Shown here piece after piece: positions 1 through 8,530 of a stretch of DNA of 64,000 nt (within the stretch, counting starts at the first letter, position 1; every line of letters begins with the position of its first letter). A model generated the notes under the pieces. The model was not told where the DNA came from. It searched no databases and saw nothing but the letters and a program-made list of their open reading frames with translations. Source of the DNA: Pseudonocardia sp. MH-G8 (GTDB lineage: Bacteria; Actinomycetota; Actinomycetes; Mycobacteriales; Pseudonocardiaceae); NCBI RefSeq assembly GCF_002262885.1, contig NZ_NKYF01000007.1, positions 248,001-312,000 of the forward strand. The letters run 5' to 3'. The translations under genes were made by a program, and so were the position numbers.

Positions 1-82
1 AGCGGACCGCGGCCCGGGAGATCGACTCGTCCTGCGCGATCGCGACCAGGTACTCGAGCTGGCGCAGGGTCACATCCTTCAC
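1..82 (-). CDS. LysR-type transcriptional regulator, N-terminal fragment (runs off the left edge)
   Basis: Read on the minus strand from a GTG at 82-80, the 27 visible codons begin VKDVTLRQLEYLVAIAQDES and continue ISRAAVR. This is the usual start of a LysR winged helix-turn-helix, where 'LRQLEYLVAIAQ' is helix 1 and 'SISRAA' begins the recognition unit. The rest of the gene lies outside the window, so the effector domain cannot be judged. It is divergent from the MBL-fold hydrolase gene at 198. By the usual LysR arrangement it would control that gene and the MFS gene behind it. No clear Shine-Dalgarno precedes the GTG. Confidence 0.75.
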   Translation of the reverse strand, partial: MKDVTLRQLEYLVAIAQDESISRAAVR

Positions 83-96
83 AAGCGGAGCTTATG

Positions 97-112
97 TTCT
101 GGGACAGCAGAA
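97..112. promoter_or_regulatory. Inverted repeat in the LysR / MBL-hydrolase divergent promoter
   Basis: TTCTG (97-101) and CAGAA (108-112) form a perfect 5-bp inverted repeat with a 6-bp spacer. It sits 15 bp upstream of the LysR start and about 85 bp upstream of the MBL gene, the usual place for a LysR-family binding site. Assignment to this regulator is inferred from position only. Confidence 0.4.
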
Positions 113-197
113 TCAGCTATGCCTGGTTCCGCTGGTGGGCGAGATTGTGTGCCGTAGGTGCGGCTGCCGCACGTCCAGCACGACACGAAGGAGTGTC

Positions 198-1226
198 ATG
201 TCCAGCCCTCACGTGGTGACCCTCGGGACCGCGGGTGGCCCGCGGTGGTGGGACCGCCCCGGCGTGGCGGCCGCCCGGAGCGGGATCGCTACCGCGGTCG
301 TCGTCGGCGAGGCGGTGTACCTCGTCGACGCAGGCCAGGGCACCGGCCGTCAGCTGGCCCGCGCGGGGCTGCCGCTCGACCGGGTCCGCGCGCTGTTCCT
401 GACCCACCTGCATTCCGACCACGTCGCAGACCTGGTCCCGTTGCTGCTGTTCGGCCTGTTCGAGCGCCGGGACGCGGCCGCTCCGCCGATCCGGGTGTAC
501 GGTCCCGGCCCGCGCGGCGGGCTGCCGCCGCTCTCCCCGCACGCGACCCGGCGGCCGGAGCCGGTGGCGCCGGCCAACCCGACCCCGGGGACCGTCGAGA
601 TGGTCGGCCTGCTGTGCGCGGCGCACGCGACCGATCTCAACGATCGGATCTTCGACTCGTTGACGCGGCGACCCGCCGACCAGGTGGCCGTCCACGACAT
701 CGCGCTGCCGCCGGGCACGGGATTCGCCCCGGACTCCCGGGTGGCGCCGGCGATGGAGCCGTTCGAGGTCCACCGCGACGACGACGTCGTCGTCACCGCG
801 ATCCTGGTCGAGCACCCGCCCACCGCCCCGGCCTTCGCGTTCCGATTCGACACCGCCGAGGGTTCGGTGACGATTTCTGGGGACACGGCACCCTGCGTCA
901 ACCTGGTCCGACTCGCGCGGGACACCGATCTGCTGCTGCACGAGGCGATCGACCTGACCGCGATGGGTCGCCGCTACTCCGACAACGCGATGCGGCGCGC
1001 GACCATGGCCCACCACGGCCGCGCTCACACCACCGCTCACCAGGCCGGCGAGCTCGCCACCCGGGCTGGTGCCGGGGCGCTGGCGCTGCACCACCTGGTG
1101 CCCGGCGACGCCCCGGCGTCCGCGTTCTCCGCGACGGCGGCCGAGACGTTCCGCGGCCCGGTGCTCGTGCCCGACGACCTGGACGTCATCGGGTTCGCGA
1201 CCGGTCGCCGGACGGAGGTGGCGTGA
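198..1226 (+). CDS. MBL-fold metal-dependent hydrolase
   Basis: A 342-residue metallo-beta-lactamase-fold hydrolase of the arylsulfatase/RNase Z-like branch. The metal-ligand motif HLHSDH lies near residue 73. A later SGDTAP supplies the bridging Asp, followed by LLLHEA and a C-terminal ALHHL His. The start at 198 begins MSSPHVVTLGTAGG, the first beta strand of the fold, and has the ribosome site GAAGGAG just upstream. An in-frame ATG at 135 would add residues with no family resemblance. Actinobacterial homologues often act as lactonases or esterases on small molecules, but the substrate is not visible here. The gene overlaps the MFS transporter start, so hydrolysis and transport are probably linked, under the LysR encoded at the left edge. 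Confidence 0.85.
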   Translation: MSSPHVVTLGTAGGPRWWDRPGVAAARSGIATAVVVGEAVYLVDAGQGTGRQLARAGLPLDRVRALFLTHLHSDHVADLVPLLLFGLFERRDAAAPPIRVYGPGPRGGLPPLSPHATRRPEPVAPANPTPGTVEMVGLLCAAHATDLNDRIFDSLTRRPADQVAVHDIALPPGTGFAPDSRVAPAMEPFEVHRDDDVVVTAILVEHPPTAPAFAFRFDTAEGSVTISGDTAPCVNLVRLARDTDLLLHEAIDLTAMGRRYSDNAMRRATMAHHGRAHTTAHQAGELATRAGAGALALHHLVPGDAPASAFSATAAETFRGPVLVPDDLDVIGFATGRRTEVA

Positions 1227-2551
1227 TGCCCGGCACCGACAGCGCGCCGGCCGCCCGGCAGGTCGAAGCGACCCCGAGGGAGATGCGCCGGATCCTCGCC
1301 GCCAGCTTCATCGGCACGGCGATCGAGTACTACGACTTCATCCTCTACGCGACGGCCGCGAGCATCGTCTTCGGCACCGTGTTCTTCACCGGCGTCGGCC
1401 CCGGGGTCGCGCAGGTCCTCGCGTTCGGCACGCTCGCCGCCGGTTACTTCGCCCGTCCACTCGGTGGCATCGTGTTCGGACACCTGGGCGACCGGCTCGG
1501 CCGCAAGTCCATGCTGGTCGTGACCCTGGTGCTGATGGGCCTGGTCAGCACGCTGGTCGGCCTGCTCCCGACCACCGAGCAGATCGGCGTCGCGGCACCG
1601 CTGCTGCTGGTGCTCCTGCGGATCCTGCAGGGCATCGCGGTGGGCGGGGAGTGGGGCGGCGCGATGCTGCTCGGCTTCGAACGCGCGAAGAAGGAGTCGC
1701 GGGGCTTCGCCGCCTCCTTCGCCTACATGGGCGCCCCCGCCGGCACCATCGTCGGCACCCTGGTGCTCAGCCTCGCCTCGACGCTGCCCCGCGAGGACTT
1801 CCTGTCCTGGGGCTGGCGGGTGCCGTTCGTCTTCAGCGCGGTGCTGGCCGGCGTGGGGCTGGTCATCCGGCTCAAGACCGCCGAGTCGGCGGTGTTCCAG
1901 GAGGCCGTGGAGGCGGTGGAGGAGAAGCGGGTGCCGGTCGGCGAGGTCCTCACCCGCTATCCACGGCGGCTGCTGCTGGCGATCGGTGCCGGGATCTCGG
2001 GGCAGGCCGCGCAGGGGCTGATGGGGGTGTGGGCGCTGGGCTACGCCGTCACCCAGCTCCAGCTCTCGCCCACCAGCGTGCTCAACGTCAAGGCCCTCAC
2101 CGGGGTCTGCGTGATCGTCGTGGTCGTGATCGCGGCGCGCCTGTCGGACCGGATCGGCCGCAGGCCGGTGATGCTGGGCGGGAACGTCGCGGCCCTGCTC
2201 CTCGCCTTTCCGATCATGTTCCTGCTCGACTCCGGCAGCGTGTGGACCGTGTTCCTCGCCCTGGTCCTCGGCCTGGCCGTGATCCAGGGCTTCGTCGCCG
2301 GGCCCTACGGCGCCTTCGCGGCCGAGCTCTTCCCGACCCGGATCCGCTACACGGGCACCTCGATGGGCTACCAGATCGCCGCGGCGCTCGGAGCCGGTCT
2401 CATGCCGGTGATCGCGTCCTCTCTGGTCCTGGTGGGTGGGGGCTCGCTGTGGCTCGTCGCGCCGGCGTGGATGGGCATGACATCGATCGGTCTGGTCGCC
2501 CTCGTCGTGGCGCGCGAAGGCAAGGACGACGACCTGCGCGACATCGGCTGA
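1226..2551 (+). CDS. MFS transporter, metabolite:H+ symporter type
   Basis: A 441-residue major facilitator with about 12 hydrophobic segments. The N-terminal signature SFIGTAIEYYDFILYAT is typical of the metabolite:H+ symporter family (relatives carry proline/betaine, citrate, shikimate or 2-oxoglutarate). The loop 2-3 motif appears as GHLGDRLGRKSML and a second copy as ARLSDRIGRRPVM. Its ATG shares one base with the stop of the MBL hydrolase (TGATG), with GGAGG at 1214-1218, so the two are translationally coupled. It probably imports the hydrolase's substrate or product. The substrate is not predictable from sequence. Confidence 0.9.
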   Translation: MPGTDSAPAARQVEATPREMRRILAASFIGTAIEYYDFILYATAASIVFGTVFFTGVGPGVAQVLAFGTLAAGYFARPLGGIVFGHLGDRLGRKSMLVVTLVLMGLVSTLVGLLPTTEQIGVAAPLLLVLLRILQGIAVGGEWGGAMLLGFERAKKESRGFAASFAYMGAPAGTIVGTLVLSLASTLPREDFLSWGWRVPFVFSAVLAGVGLVIRLKTAESAVFQEAVEAVEEKRVPVGEVLTRYPRRLLLAIGAGISGQAAQGLMGVWALGYAVTQLQLSPTSVLNVKALTGVCVIVVVVIAARLSDRIGRRPVMLGGNVAALLLAFPIMFLLDSGSVWTVFLALVLGLAVIQGFVAGPYGAFAAELFPTRIRYTGTSMGYQIAAALGAGLMPVIASSLVLVGGGSLWLVAPAWMGMTSIGLVALVVAREGKDDDLRDIG

Positions 2552-2584
2552 CAGGGTGCCGCTCCTGGCTGAACCGGGCGATCT

Positions 2585-3205
2585 TCACCTCGCCGTCCAG
2601 ATGGGCACGATCGAAGCCACGAGGAGCAGGGTGAGAACGACGTTGAGCACCGTCCACTGCCGCTCGGTCCGCAGCACCCGGGCGAGCACGAGTCCGGCGA
2701 GGCACCACAGTGTGAGCGATGCCGCGGCAGCCACGCCGAACGCCACGCCGAGCACACCGGCCAGGAGGGTGGGCTGTGAGGCGAGGGAAGCGAAGGAAGC
2801 GGCCGCGGCGACCGTCATCGCCCAGCCCTTGGGGTTGTGCCAGAGCATCCACACACCGCTGAGGAAGCCGAGGGGGCGCGAGGCGGCCGAGCCGCTGCCC
2901 GGAGAGCCGGCGCGCGCGGTCCGGACCGCCAGCCACAGCAGGTAGACGGTGCCGCCCACCTGGAAGGCGAGCCGCAGCGCCGGAGCGGCCAGGACCAGCC
3001 CGCCGAGTCCGGCCGCCGCGGCGGCGGCCATCGTGGCGAGCCCCACCGCGATGCCGGCCATCAGCGGGATCGACCGGCGGAAGCCGAAATGCGCACCCGA
3101 GGCGGTGGCCAGGGTGGTGGCGCCGCCCGGGGTGATCGTGGCGACCACCGCGAACACGGCGAGCGCGGTGAGTCCGGCAGCGGTCATGGTCCAGTTGTAG
3201 ATCAC
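2585..3205 (-). CDS. LysE/RhtB-family amino-acid exporter
   Basis: A membrane protein of up to 206 residues with about six hydrophobic segments. The early ITPGGATTLATASGAHFGFR matches the TPGP motif that marks LysE/RhtB translocators, which export basic or neutral amino acids and analogues. The longest start is the GTG at 3205; an ATG at 3187 would place TPG at residue 19, closer to the family norm. Neither has a clear ribosome site. The gene is divergent from a LysR regulator, the same arrangement as lysE/lysG in corynebacteria, where the regulator switches export on when the amino acid accumulates. The resemblance in layout is seen; the substrate is inferred. Confidence 0.85.
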   Translation of the reverse strand: MIYNWTMTAAGLTALAVFAVVATITPGGATTLATASGAHFGFRRSIPLMAGIAVGLATMAAAAAAGLGGLVLAAPALRLAFQVGGTVYLLWLAVRTARAGSPGSGSAASRPLGFLSGVWMLWHNPKGWAMTVAAAASFASLASQPTLLAGVLGVAFGVAAAASLTLWCLAGLVLARVLRTERQWTVLNVVLTLLLVASIVPIWTAR

Positions 3206-3219
3206 GACGCGGCATCAGG

Positions 3220-3243
3220 ACAACGAATGTTGCTTCTCGTTGT
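3220..3243. promoter_or_regulatory. Inverted repeat between exporter and LysR genes (candidate LysR site)
   Basis: ACAACGA (3220-3226) and TCGTTGT (3237-3243) are a perfect 7-bp inverted repeat with a 10-bp spacer in the short divergent region. A shorter palindrome, CAACGAATGTTG, lies at 3221-3232 inside the same element. Placement directly between the exporter and its likely regulator fits a LysR operator. It also argues that the LysR protein starts at 3266 rather than at the ATG at 3227, which lies inside the repeat. Confidence 0.5.
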
Positions 3244-3265
3244 CATTACGGATCATGATGGTGAT

Positions 3266-4123
3266 GTGACAGCCAACCTGGACACGGCGCTGCTGCGCAC
3301 GTTCGTCGCGGTGTGCGATCACGCCGGCATGACCGCGGCCGGTCACGCGCTGCACCTCACCCAGGGAGCGGTCAGCCAGCAGGTCGGTCGGCTCGAGTCG
3401 GCCCTCGGGACGACGCTGTTCGTCCGCAGCCGCCGTGGCGTGCGCCTGACTCCGGCAGGGGAGCGGTTGATCGGACGGGCCCGGGAGATGCTCGCGCTCC
3501 ACGACGAGCTCTGGGCGGACATGACCGGCCGGGGCGTGGCGGGGCGGGTCACCCTCGGTGTTCCGGACGACCTGGTCGCGGTGCTGGCCCCGGTCGTGAA
3601 GGGCTTCGTCGAGGACCATCCCCGGGTGGAGCTGTCCCTGGTCTGTGCGTCCTCGTCGGACCTGTCCGCCGAGGTCGGCCGGGGTGTCGTGGACGTGGCG
3701 GTCGTCGAGGAGCTCCACGAGTCCGCGGTGGGCGAGGTCGTGGCGCTCGAACGGCTCGTCTGGGTCGGGGATCGCGACGGCAGGGCGCACCTCGCCCGCC
3801 CGCTTCCGGTCTCCGTCGTCTCGCAGTCCTGCGCGTTCCGGCCCGTCGTGCTCGACGCGCTGCGCCGCGACGGTCGCGACTGGCGCACGGTCTTCGAGAA
3901 CGGCAGCCTCGCGGCCACGCTGGCCACCGTCCGGATGGGGTTGGCCGTCACCGCGCTGCTGGAGTCGACCGCGCCGGTCGACCTCGCCGTGCTCGGACGG
4001 TCGGCCGTCCTTCCCGAGCTCCCTCCGTTCGCCCTCACCCTGCGCGTCGGTGCCACCGCGTCGCCACCCGCAGTCGAGCTCGCGGACCGGCTGCGCGCCG
4101 GGCTGGCCCGGCGCGGGGAGTGA
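3266..4123 (+). CDS. LysR-type transcriptional regulator, likely controller of the divergent LysE-type exporter
   Basis: A 285-residue LysR protein if the GTG at 3266 is used (VTANLDTALLRTFVAVCDHA). The helix-turn-helix includes HLTQGAVSQQVGRLESALG, followed by the periplasmic-binding-protein-like effector domain (GRVTLGVPDDLVAVLAP onward). An in-frame ATG at 3227 would add 13 residues, but it lies in the candidate operator and the extension has no family match. It is divergent from the exporter and has no co-directional partner within 65 bp. In corynebacterial LysG the co-inducers are basic amino acids; whether this is an orthologue cannot be told from sequence alone. Confidence 0.85.
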   Translation: MTANLDTALLRTFVAVCDHAGMTAAGHALHLTQGAVSQQVGRLESALGTTLFVRSRRGVRLTPAGERLIGRAREMLALHDELWADMTGRGVAGRVTLGVPDDLVAVLAPVVKGFVEDHPRVELSLVCASSSDLSAEVGRGVVDVAVVEELHESAVGEVVALERLVWVGDRDGRAHLARPLPVSVVSQSCAFRPVVLDALRRDGRDWRTVFENGSLAATLATVRMGLAVTALLESTAPVDLAVLGRSAVLPELPPFALTLRVGATASPPAVELADRLRAGLARRGE

Positions 4124-4152
4124 GAGGCGAGACGGCTTCTCATTGAGCAAAG

Positions 4153-4182
4153 TTGCACAGTGCGCAAGAATTGCTCTACCGT
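4153..4182 (+). promoter_or_regulatory. Leaderless promoter with overlapping palindromic operator for the TetR/monooxygenase operon
   Basis: TTGCAC (4153-4158) and TACCGT (4177-4182) are separated by 18 bp, and the A of the ATG at 4189 is 7 bases after the second box. This is the geometry of a leaderless actinobacterial promoter. A 15-bp near-palindrome, TTGCACAGTGCGCAA (4153-4167, one mismatched pair), covers the -35 box and is flanked by GAGCAA/TTGCTC arms (4145-4150, 4171-4176). A TetR dimer bound here would block RNA polymerase, so autorepression is the simplest reading. Confidence 0.55.
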
Positions 4183-4188
4183 GGAGGC

Positions 4189-4839
4189 ATGCCTGACGGA
4201 CTTCGTGAGCGGAAGAAGACGGAGCTGCGCGACCGGCTGAGCCTGACGACGGTGCTCCTCGCGACGGAGCGGGGCCTGGCGAACGTCCGTGTGGAGGACA
4301 TCGTCGAGCGCGTCGGGGTGTCGCGCCGCACGTTCAGCAACTACTTCGCGAGCAAGGAAGACGCCATCGCGGACCGTCACGTCCAGCGGGCGTGGGAGGC
4401 GGCGGAGGCCCTGCGGGCGCGACCGGCCGAGGAGCCGCTCTGGGAGGCGGTCACCGCGGCGATCGTCGTCCCGTACCTGTCGAGGTCCGGTGCGGGAGCG
4501 GCGAAGTCGAAGGAAGACCAGGACAGCCTGATCGCCATGCTGAGCGAGCCCGACATGCAGTCGGCCGTCGCCCGGGGGATGCGCGCCGCCACCGACGTGC
4601 TCGCCGACGCGATCGCGGAACGGCTCGGCACCGACCCGGCCGTCGACATCCACCCGCGCCTGGTCGCCAACGCCGCCCTCTCGACGCAGCTGCTCACCGT
4701 GGAGTTCTGGCTTCGCACCGATCCCCCCGGCGAGCTCCTCCCACTCCTGCGGGACGCGTTCGACCGGCTCGGGGCCGGGTTCGGCGAGTCCGCAGACCGT
4801 CATCCGAACCACCACAGCCCGGAAGAGGAGCAGCACTGA
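4189..4839 (+). CDS. TetR-family transcriptional repressor
   Basis: A 216-residue TetR protein. The N-terminal helix-turn-helix reads VEDIVERVGVSRRTFSNYF followed by ASKEDAI, with the recognition helix at about residues 44-52. The C-terminal ligand domain has no recognisable specificity. It starts at 4189; the GGAGG there is one base from the ATG, too close to act as a ribosome site, and the promoter geometry suggests a leaderless message. Its stop overlaps the ATG of the FAD monooxygenase (ATGA). It probably represses itself and the monooxygenase and is released by an aromatic or antibiotic-like ligand, as is common for such pairs. Confidence 0.9.
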   Translation: MPDGLRERKKTELRDRLSLTTVLLATERGLANVRVEDIVERVGVSRRTFSNYFASKEDAIADRHVQRAWEAAEALRARPAEEPLWEAVTAAIVVPYLSRSGAGAAKSKEDQDSLIAMLSEPDMQSAVARGMRAATDVLADAIAERLGTDPAVDIHPRLVANAALSTQLLTVEFWLRTDPPGELLPLLRDAFDRLGAGFGESADRHPNHHSPEEEQH

Positions 4840-6410
4840 TGCTCGATGTCGTCATCTCCGGCGGAGGCCCCGTCGGCCTCTTCCTCGCGTGTGAACTCAA
4901 GCTCGCGGGGGCGAATCCGGTCGTCCTGGAACGCCTGGCCGGCGTCAACCAGGCGGACAAGGCGCACGGGCTCACCGGTCAGGTCGTTCGGTTGCTGGAC
5001 AACCGGGGCCTGTTCGAACGCTGCAGCGGGTCCGCGGTGCCGGCGGCCGCGCCGGGCTTCTTCTTCGGTGCGATGACGTTGCCGTTGCACGAGCTCGGCG
5101 CCGACAACCCGATGTACCTCCTGCCCATCAACCAGCGCGACTTCGAACGCGTCCTCAACGAGAGGGCGGCGGAGCTGGGCGTCGATGTGCGACGTGGGTA
5201 CGAGGTGCGCTCGTTCACCCAGCTCGACGAGCACGTCGAGGTCCTGGCGTCCGATGAGGACGGCGGCGAGGCCACGTTCGGCGCGAGGTTCCTCGTCGGC
5301 TGCGACGGGGCGCACAGCGTGGTCCGGAAGCAGTCGGGCATCGGGTTCCCCGGGTACACCGACGAGCAGATCGTGGACCGGACGGCGCTCATCGCGCCGT
5401 CGGCCCAGTTCCGGCCCGCGCCCGGCGGGCGGGTGTACGTCCAGGGCCTCGGTGAGATCTCCGGGCACGCCCACCGCACGGAGCGCGGCGTCGTCACCGT
5501 CGCGCTGCTCGACCCGGAGCGCCCCCTCGTGCACACCGTCGAGTGGGAGGACGAGCCGGCGGGCGCCTTCCCCGGGCCCGGGGCGCCCATGACGTTGACC
5601 GAGATGGAAGCGAGCATCGAGCGCGTCCTCGGCGCGCCGGTCTCCCTCGCGTCGCCGCCGGACGGTGCGCCCACGCTCCTTCGTCGTCTGTGCGGCAGGA
5701 ACACCCGTGTGGCCGACAGGTACCGCGACCGCCGAGTGTTCCTCGCCGGTGATGCCGCGCACGTTCACGCCGCCGCGGGCGGGCCGGGTCTGAACCTGGC
5801 GCTCCAGGACGCCGCGAACCTCGCCTGGAAACTGGCCGCCGACCTGCACGGCTGGGCTCCGGAGGATCTGCTCGACACCTACGAGACCGAACGGCACGCG
5901 CTCGGACGTCGGGTCTTCATGCAGACGCAGGCCCAGACCGCCCTCATGGCACCCGGCGGTGACGTGACCGCGCTGCGGCAACTGTTCGCGGAGTTCCTCG
6001 GCCGTCGCGACAACCTGCAGCTCGTCGCGGACCTCATCGCCGGTGCCGACGTGCGCTACGCCATGGGCGAGGAGGACCCCGCCGCACCGACGGGGTGGTT
6101 CGTGCCGTCGCTCGCGGTGGAGACCCAGGATGGGCGGCGGGTCCGGCTCGCCGAACTCCTCCGCGACGCCTCTCCCGTTCTCCTCGACCTCACCGAGGGC
6201 GGCGAGCTCACCACGGCCACCGAACCCTGGAGCGATCGTGTGACCGCCGTTGCCGGCCGAGCGGCGAACGCTCCTGCATCCGCGCTGCTCATCCGTCCCG
6301 ACGGCTACGTCGCGTGGGCCGGTGCGGACCCGGACCGCCTGCGGGACGCGCTCACCCGCTGGTTCGGGCCGGCCCGCTTCCGAAAGGCATCACCGTGCCT
6401 CTTGCGCTGA
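4839..6410 (+). CDS. FAD-dependent aromatic-ring monooxygenase (PheA/TfdB or rifampicin-monooxygenase-like)
   Basis: A 523-residue group A flavoprotein hydroxylase. The FAD-binding GGGPVGL lies at residues 8-14, the GCDGAHSVVRK motif near 155, and the second FAD motif GDAAHVHAAAGGPGLN near 305. The C-terminal thioredoxin-like domain typical of phenol hydroxylase relatives covers roughly residues 410-523. Members use NAD(P)H and O2 to hydroxylate phenols, polyketides or rifamycins. The gene is coupled to its TetR by an ATGA overlap and preceded by the strong ribosome site GGAAGAGGAG at 4821-4830. An induced detoxifying or aromatic-degrading hydroxylase is the best description; which substrate is not visible. 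Confidence 0.88.
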   Translation: MLDVVISGGGPVGLFLACELKLAGANPVVLERLAGVNQADKAHGLTGQVVRLLDNRGLFERCSGSAVPAAAPGFFFGAMTLPLHELGADNPMYLLPINQRDFERVLNERAAELGVDVRRGYEVRSFTQLDEHVEVLASDEDGGEATFGARFLVGCDGAHSVVRKQSGIGFPGYTDEQIVDRTALIAPSAQFRPAPGGRVYVQGLGEISGHAHRTERGVVTVALLDPERPLVHTVEWEDEPAGAFPGPGAPMTLTEMEASIERVLGAPVSLASPPDGAPTLLRRLCGRNTRVADRYRDRRVFLAGDAAHVHAAAGGPGLNLALQDAANLAWKLAADLHGWAPEDLLDTYETERHALGRRVFMQTQAQTALMAPGGDVTALRQLFAEFLGRRDNLQLVADLIAGADVRYAMGEEDPAAPTGWFVPSLAVETQDGRRVRLAELLRDASPVLLDLTEGGELTTATEPWSDRVTAVAGRAANAPASALLIRPDGYVAWAGADPDRLRDALTRWFGPARFRKASPCLLR

Positions 6411-6638
6411 CCGGTGATTGGATCCATTATACAGCGAGAAATCCGGAAGATCGGGCCTCGGGATCCGGGTCGACGCGACGGTGTCGCGACGCGATGCGTT
6501 CCGCGCGACGTGGTAATGGCTCAGGGGTGTCATTCCTGGGTTGATTGAAAAGCGCATGTGCGACGGGTGCGCTCGAAACCACCTCGGCGAGGTCGGTCAC
6601 GCCTGCCAGCACGCCGAATCTGCCTGATCGGAGCCTTT
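6411..6638. other. Intergenic region ahead of the amino-acid ABC operon
   Basis: These 228 bp carry no gene-like frame. They are locally AT-richer than the surroundings, with ATTATAC near 6426 and TTGATTGAAAAG near 6542, so the ABC operon promoter probably lies here. An 8-bp palindrome TGGATCCA (6419-6426) could be part of a GntR-family site, but this is weak. Confidence 0.3.
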
Positions 6639-7592
6639 GTGAACCGTCGTTCCGGCCCTTCTGCTCGCCACCGCGCTCGCTGGCCTCTCGCCCTGCTCGG
6701 AGTTCTCGCACTGGCCCTCACAGCCTGTGGTGGTGGTGAGGCTCCTGCCGCCGCCGGGGGCGAGGCCGGCGCTGCCTCGCCCGCCCAGTTCGACGCCTTC
6801 GAACAGGTAGCTCCTGACGCGGCTGCGGCAGAACTGCTTCCCGACGCGATCACGCAGGCCGGCAAGCTGGTGGTGGTGATGAACGTGTCGAGCGCGCCCG
6901 GCAAGTTCTACGCCACCGACAACACCACGGTGATCGGCCTGAACGCCGACCTGGCCAGGGCCATCGGCCGTGTGCTGGACATTTCGGTCGAGATCCAGGA
7001 CGTGCAGTTCGACGGCATCATTCCCGGCCTGAGCGCCGAGCGGTTCGACATGACGATCGCCAGCATGGCGGCCACCGCGCCGCGCCTCGAGGTGCTCGAC
7101 ATGATCCGCTACGGCGAGTGGGGCTCGTCGCTCGCCGTGGCCAAGGGCAACCCGCTCGGGCTGACCGCGGAGACGCTGTGCGGCCACCGGATCGCGGTGC
7201 AGCAGGCGTCGATCCAGGCCGACAAGCGACTGCCGGACCTGTCCGCCGCGCACTGCGAGGCGGCGGGCCTGCCGAAGATCGAGGCCGTCGTGCTGCCCAG
7301 CCAGAACGACGCCGTGCTCCAGCTGGCCAGCGGCCGCGTCGACGGCGTGTTCGCCGACACCCCCGTGCTCGCCTACGCCACGGTCCAGCAGCCCGACAAG
7401 CTCGAGCTGGGAGCGGAGCTGAACCGCAGTCCGGTGTCGATCGGCCTGCCGAAGGACAGCGAGCTGACTCCCGCGGTGCAGGCGGCGATGCAGGTGCTGA
7501 TGGATTCCCCGACCTACGCCGAGATCTTCGCCAAGTGGGGCCTGGCCGACGCCGTGACGGCGGAGCCCACGCTCGAGGTCCCGACGCCCTGA
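6639..7592 (+). CDS. Amino-acid ABC transporter, substrate-binding lipoprotein
   Basis: A 317-residue family-3 solute-binding protein. The GTG at 6639 has GGAG at 6630-6633. The N-terminus is a lipoprotein signal (hydrophobic stretch then LALTAC, lipid-modified Cys30). The mature part shows the family-3 fold: VIGLNADLARAIGRVLDISVEIQ followed by FDGIIPGLSAERFDMTIASM, where the polar-amino-acid contacts usually lie. It is followed at once by permease and ATPase genes with overlapping codons. It captures a polar amino acid or close relative outside the membrane. Neighbouring catabolic genes suggest a lysine-like or cyclic imino acid, but specificity residues cannot be assigned with confidence. 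Confidence 0.9.
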   Translation: MNRRSGPSARHRARWPLALLGVLALALTACGGGEAPAAAGGEAGAASPAQFDAFEQVAPDAAAAELLPDAITQAGKLVVVMNVSSAPGKFYATDNTTVIGLNADLARAIGRVLDISVEIQDVQFDGIIPGLSAERFDMTIASMAATAPRLEVLDMIRYGEWGSSLAVAKGNPLGLTAETLCGHRIAVQQASIQADKRLPDLSAAHCEAAGLPKIEAVVLPSQNDAVLQLASGRVDGVFADTPVLAYATVQQPDKLELGAELNRSPVSIGLPKDSELTPAVQAAMQVLMDSPTYAEIFAKWGLADAVTAEPTLEVPTP

Positions 7593-8530
7593 TGACCACC
7601 ACGAGGCTGCCCGGCGCCGAGGCTGAGGCGGAGCTGCTCACGGTCGTGCCGCGGCGGAGCCCGGTGCAGATCGTCGGCACGCTGGTCGTGCTGGTGCTCG
7701 GCGCGATGCTGGTGAACACGCTGATCACCAACGAGCGGTTCGAGTGGGACATCGTCGCGCAGTACCTGACGGTCGAGGCCATCCTGCGCGGCGCGCTGCT
7801 CACCGTCGAGCTGACCGTGATCTCGATGGTGCTCGGCGTCGTGCTCGGCGTCGTCCTGGCGGTGATGCGGCTGTCCCGCAGCCGGCTGCTCGCCGGCATC
7901 TCGTTCGCCTTCGTGTGGTTCTTCCGGGGAACGCCGCTGCTGATCCAGCTCATCTTCTGGTTCAACCTCTCGGCCCTGTATCCGCAGCTGTCGCTGGGAA
8001 TCCCGTTCGGCCCGGAGTTCGTGTCCGGGAGCTCCAACGCGTTCATCACGCCGTTCGTGGCCGCGGTGCTGGGACTGACGCTGAACGAGGCGGCCTACAT
8101 GGCCGAGATCGTCCGCGGCGGGCTCCTGGGCGTCGACCGGGGGCAGACCGCGGCCGCGCAGGCGCTCGGCATGAGCCGGACGCTCACGCTGCGCCGGATC
8201 GTGCTGCCGCAGGCGATGCGGATCATCGTGCCGCCGACCGCGAACCAGACGGTCTCGATGCTGAAGAACACCTCGCTGGTGAGCGTGCTCGGCGCCGCGG
8301 AGCTGCTGCACAGCGCGCAGATCATCTACTCCCGCACCTACGAGACGATCCCGCTGCTGATCGTGGCCGCCCTCTGGTACCTGGCGATGACCACGGTGCT
8401 GAGCGTCGGGCAGTACTACGTCGAGCGGTACTACGGACGCGGCGACATCGGGGCCGGCCGGGCGAAGCGCCGGGGGAGCAAGCCGGCGGCCAGGACACCC
8501 ACGATCGACCGATCGGAGCTGCCGTCATGA
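7592..8530 (+). CDS. Amino-acid ABC transporter, permease
   Basis: A 312-residue permease of the HisM/GlnP type. There are several hydrophobic segments, with the TM1 region [17 protein letters not shown]. The conserved cytoplasmic ATPase-coupling loop reads [20 protein letters not shown] followed by [10 protein letters not shown]. It starts on an ATG that overlaps the stop of the binding protein (TGATG) and ends in a four-base overlap with the ATPase. A single permease gene implies a homodimeric channel. The length is near the upper end for the family because of the N-terminal extension and a charged C-terminal tail. Confidence 0.92.
   Translation: MTTTRLPGAEAEAELLTVVPRRSPVQIVGTLVVLVLGAMLVNTLITNERFEWDIVAQYLTVEAILRGALLTVELTVISMVLGVVLGVVLAVMRLSRSRLLAGISFAFVWFFRGTPLLIQLIFWFNLSALYPQLSLGIPFGPEFVSGSSNAFITPFVAAVLGLTLNEAAYMAEIVRGGLLGVDRGQTAAAQALGMSRTLTLRRIVLPQAMRIIVPPTANQTVSMLKNTSLVSVLGAAELLHSAQIIYSRTYETIPLLIVAALWYLAMTTVLSVGQYYVERYYGRGDIGAGRAKRRGSKPAARTPTIDRSELPS

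Noticed and set aside
158-1225. N-terminal extension of the first MFS transporter through the MBL-hydrolase gene
   Set aside because: The extension is a low-complexity alternative-frame reading; the transporter starts naturally at 1226 with its own ribosome site and membrane segments.
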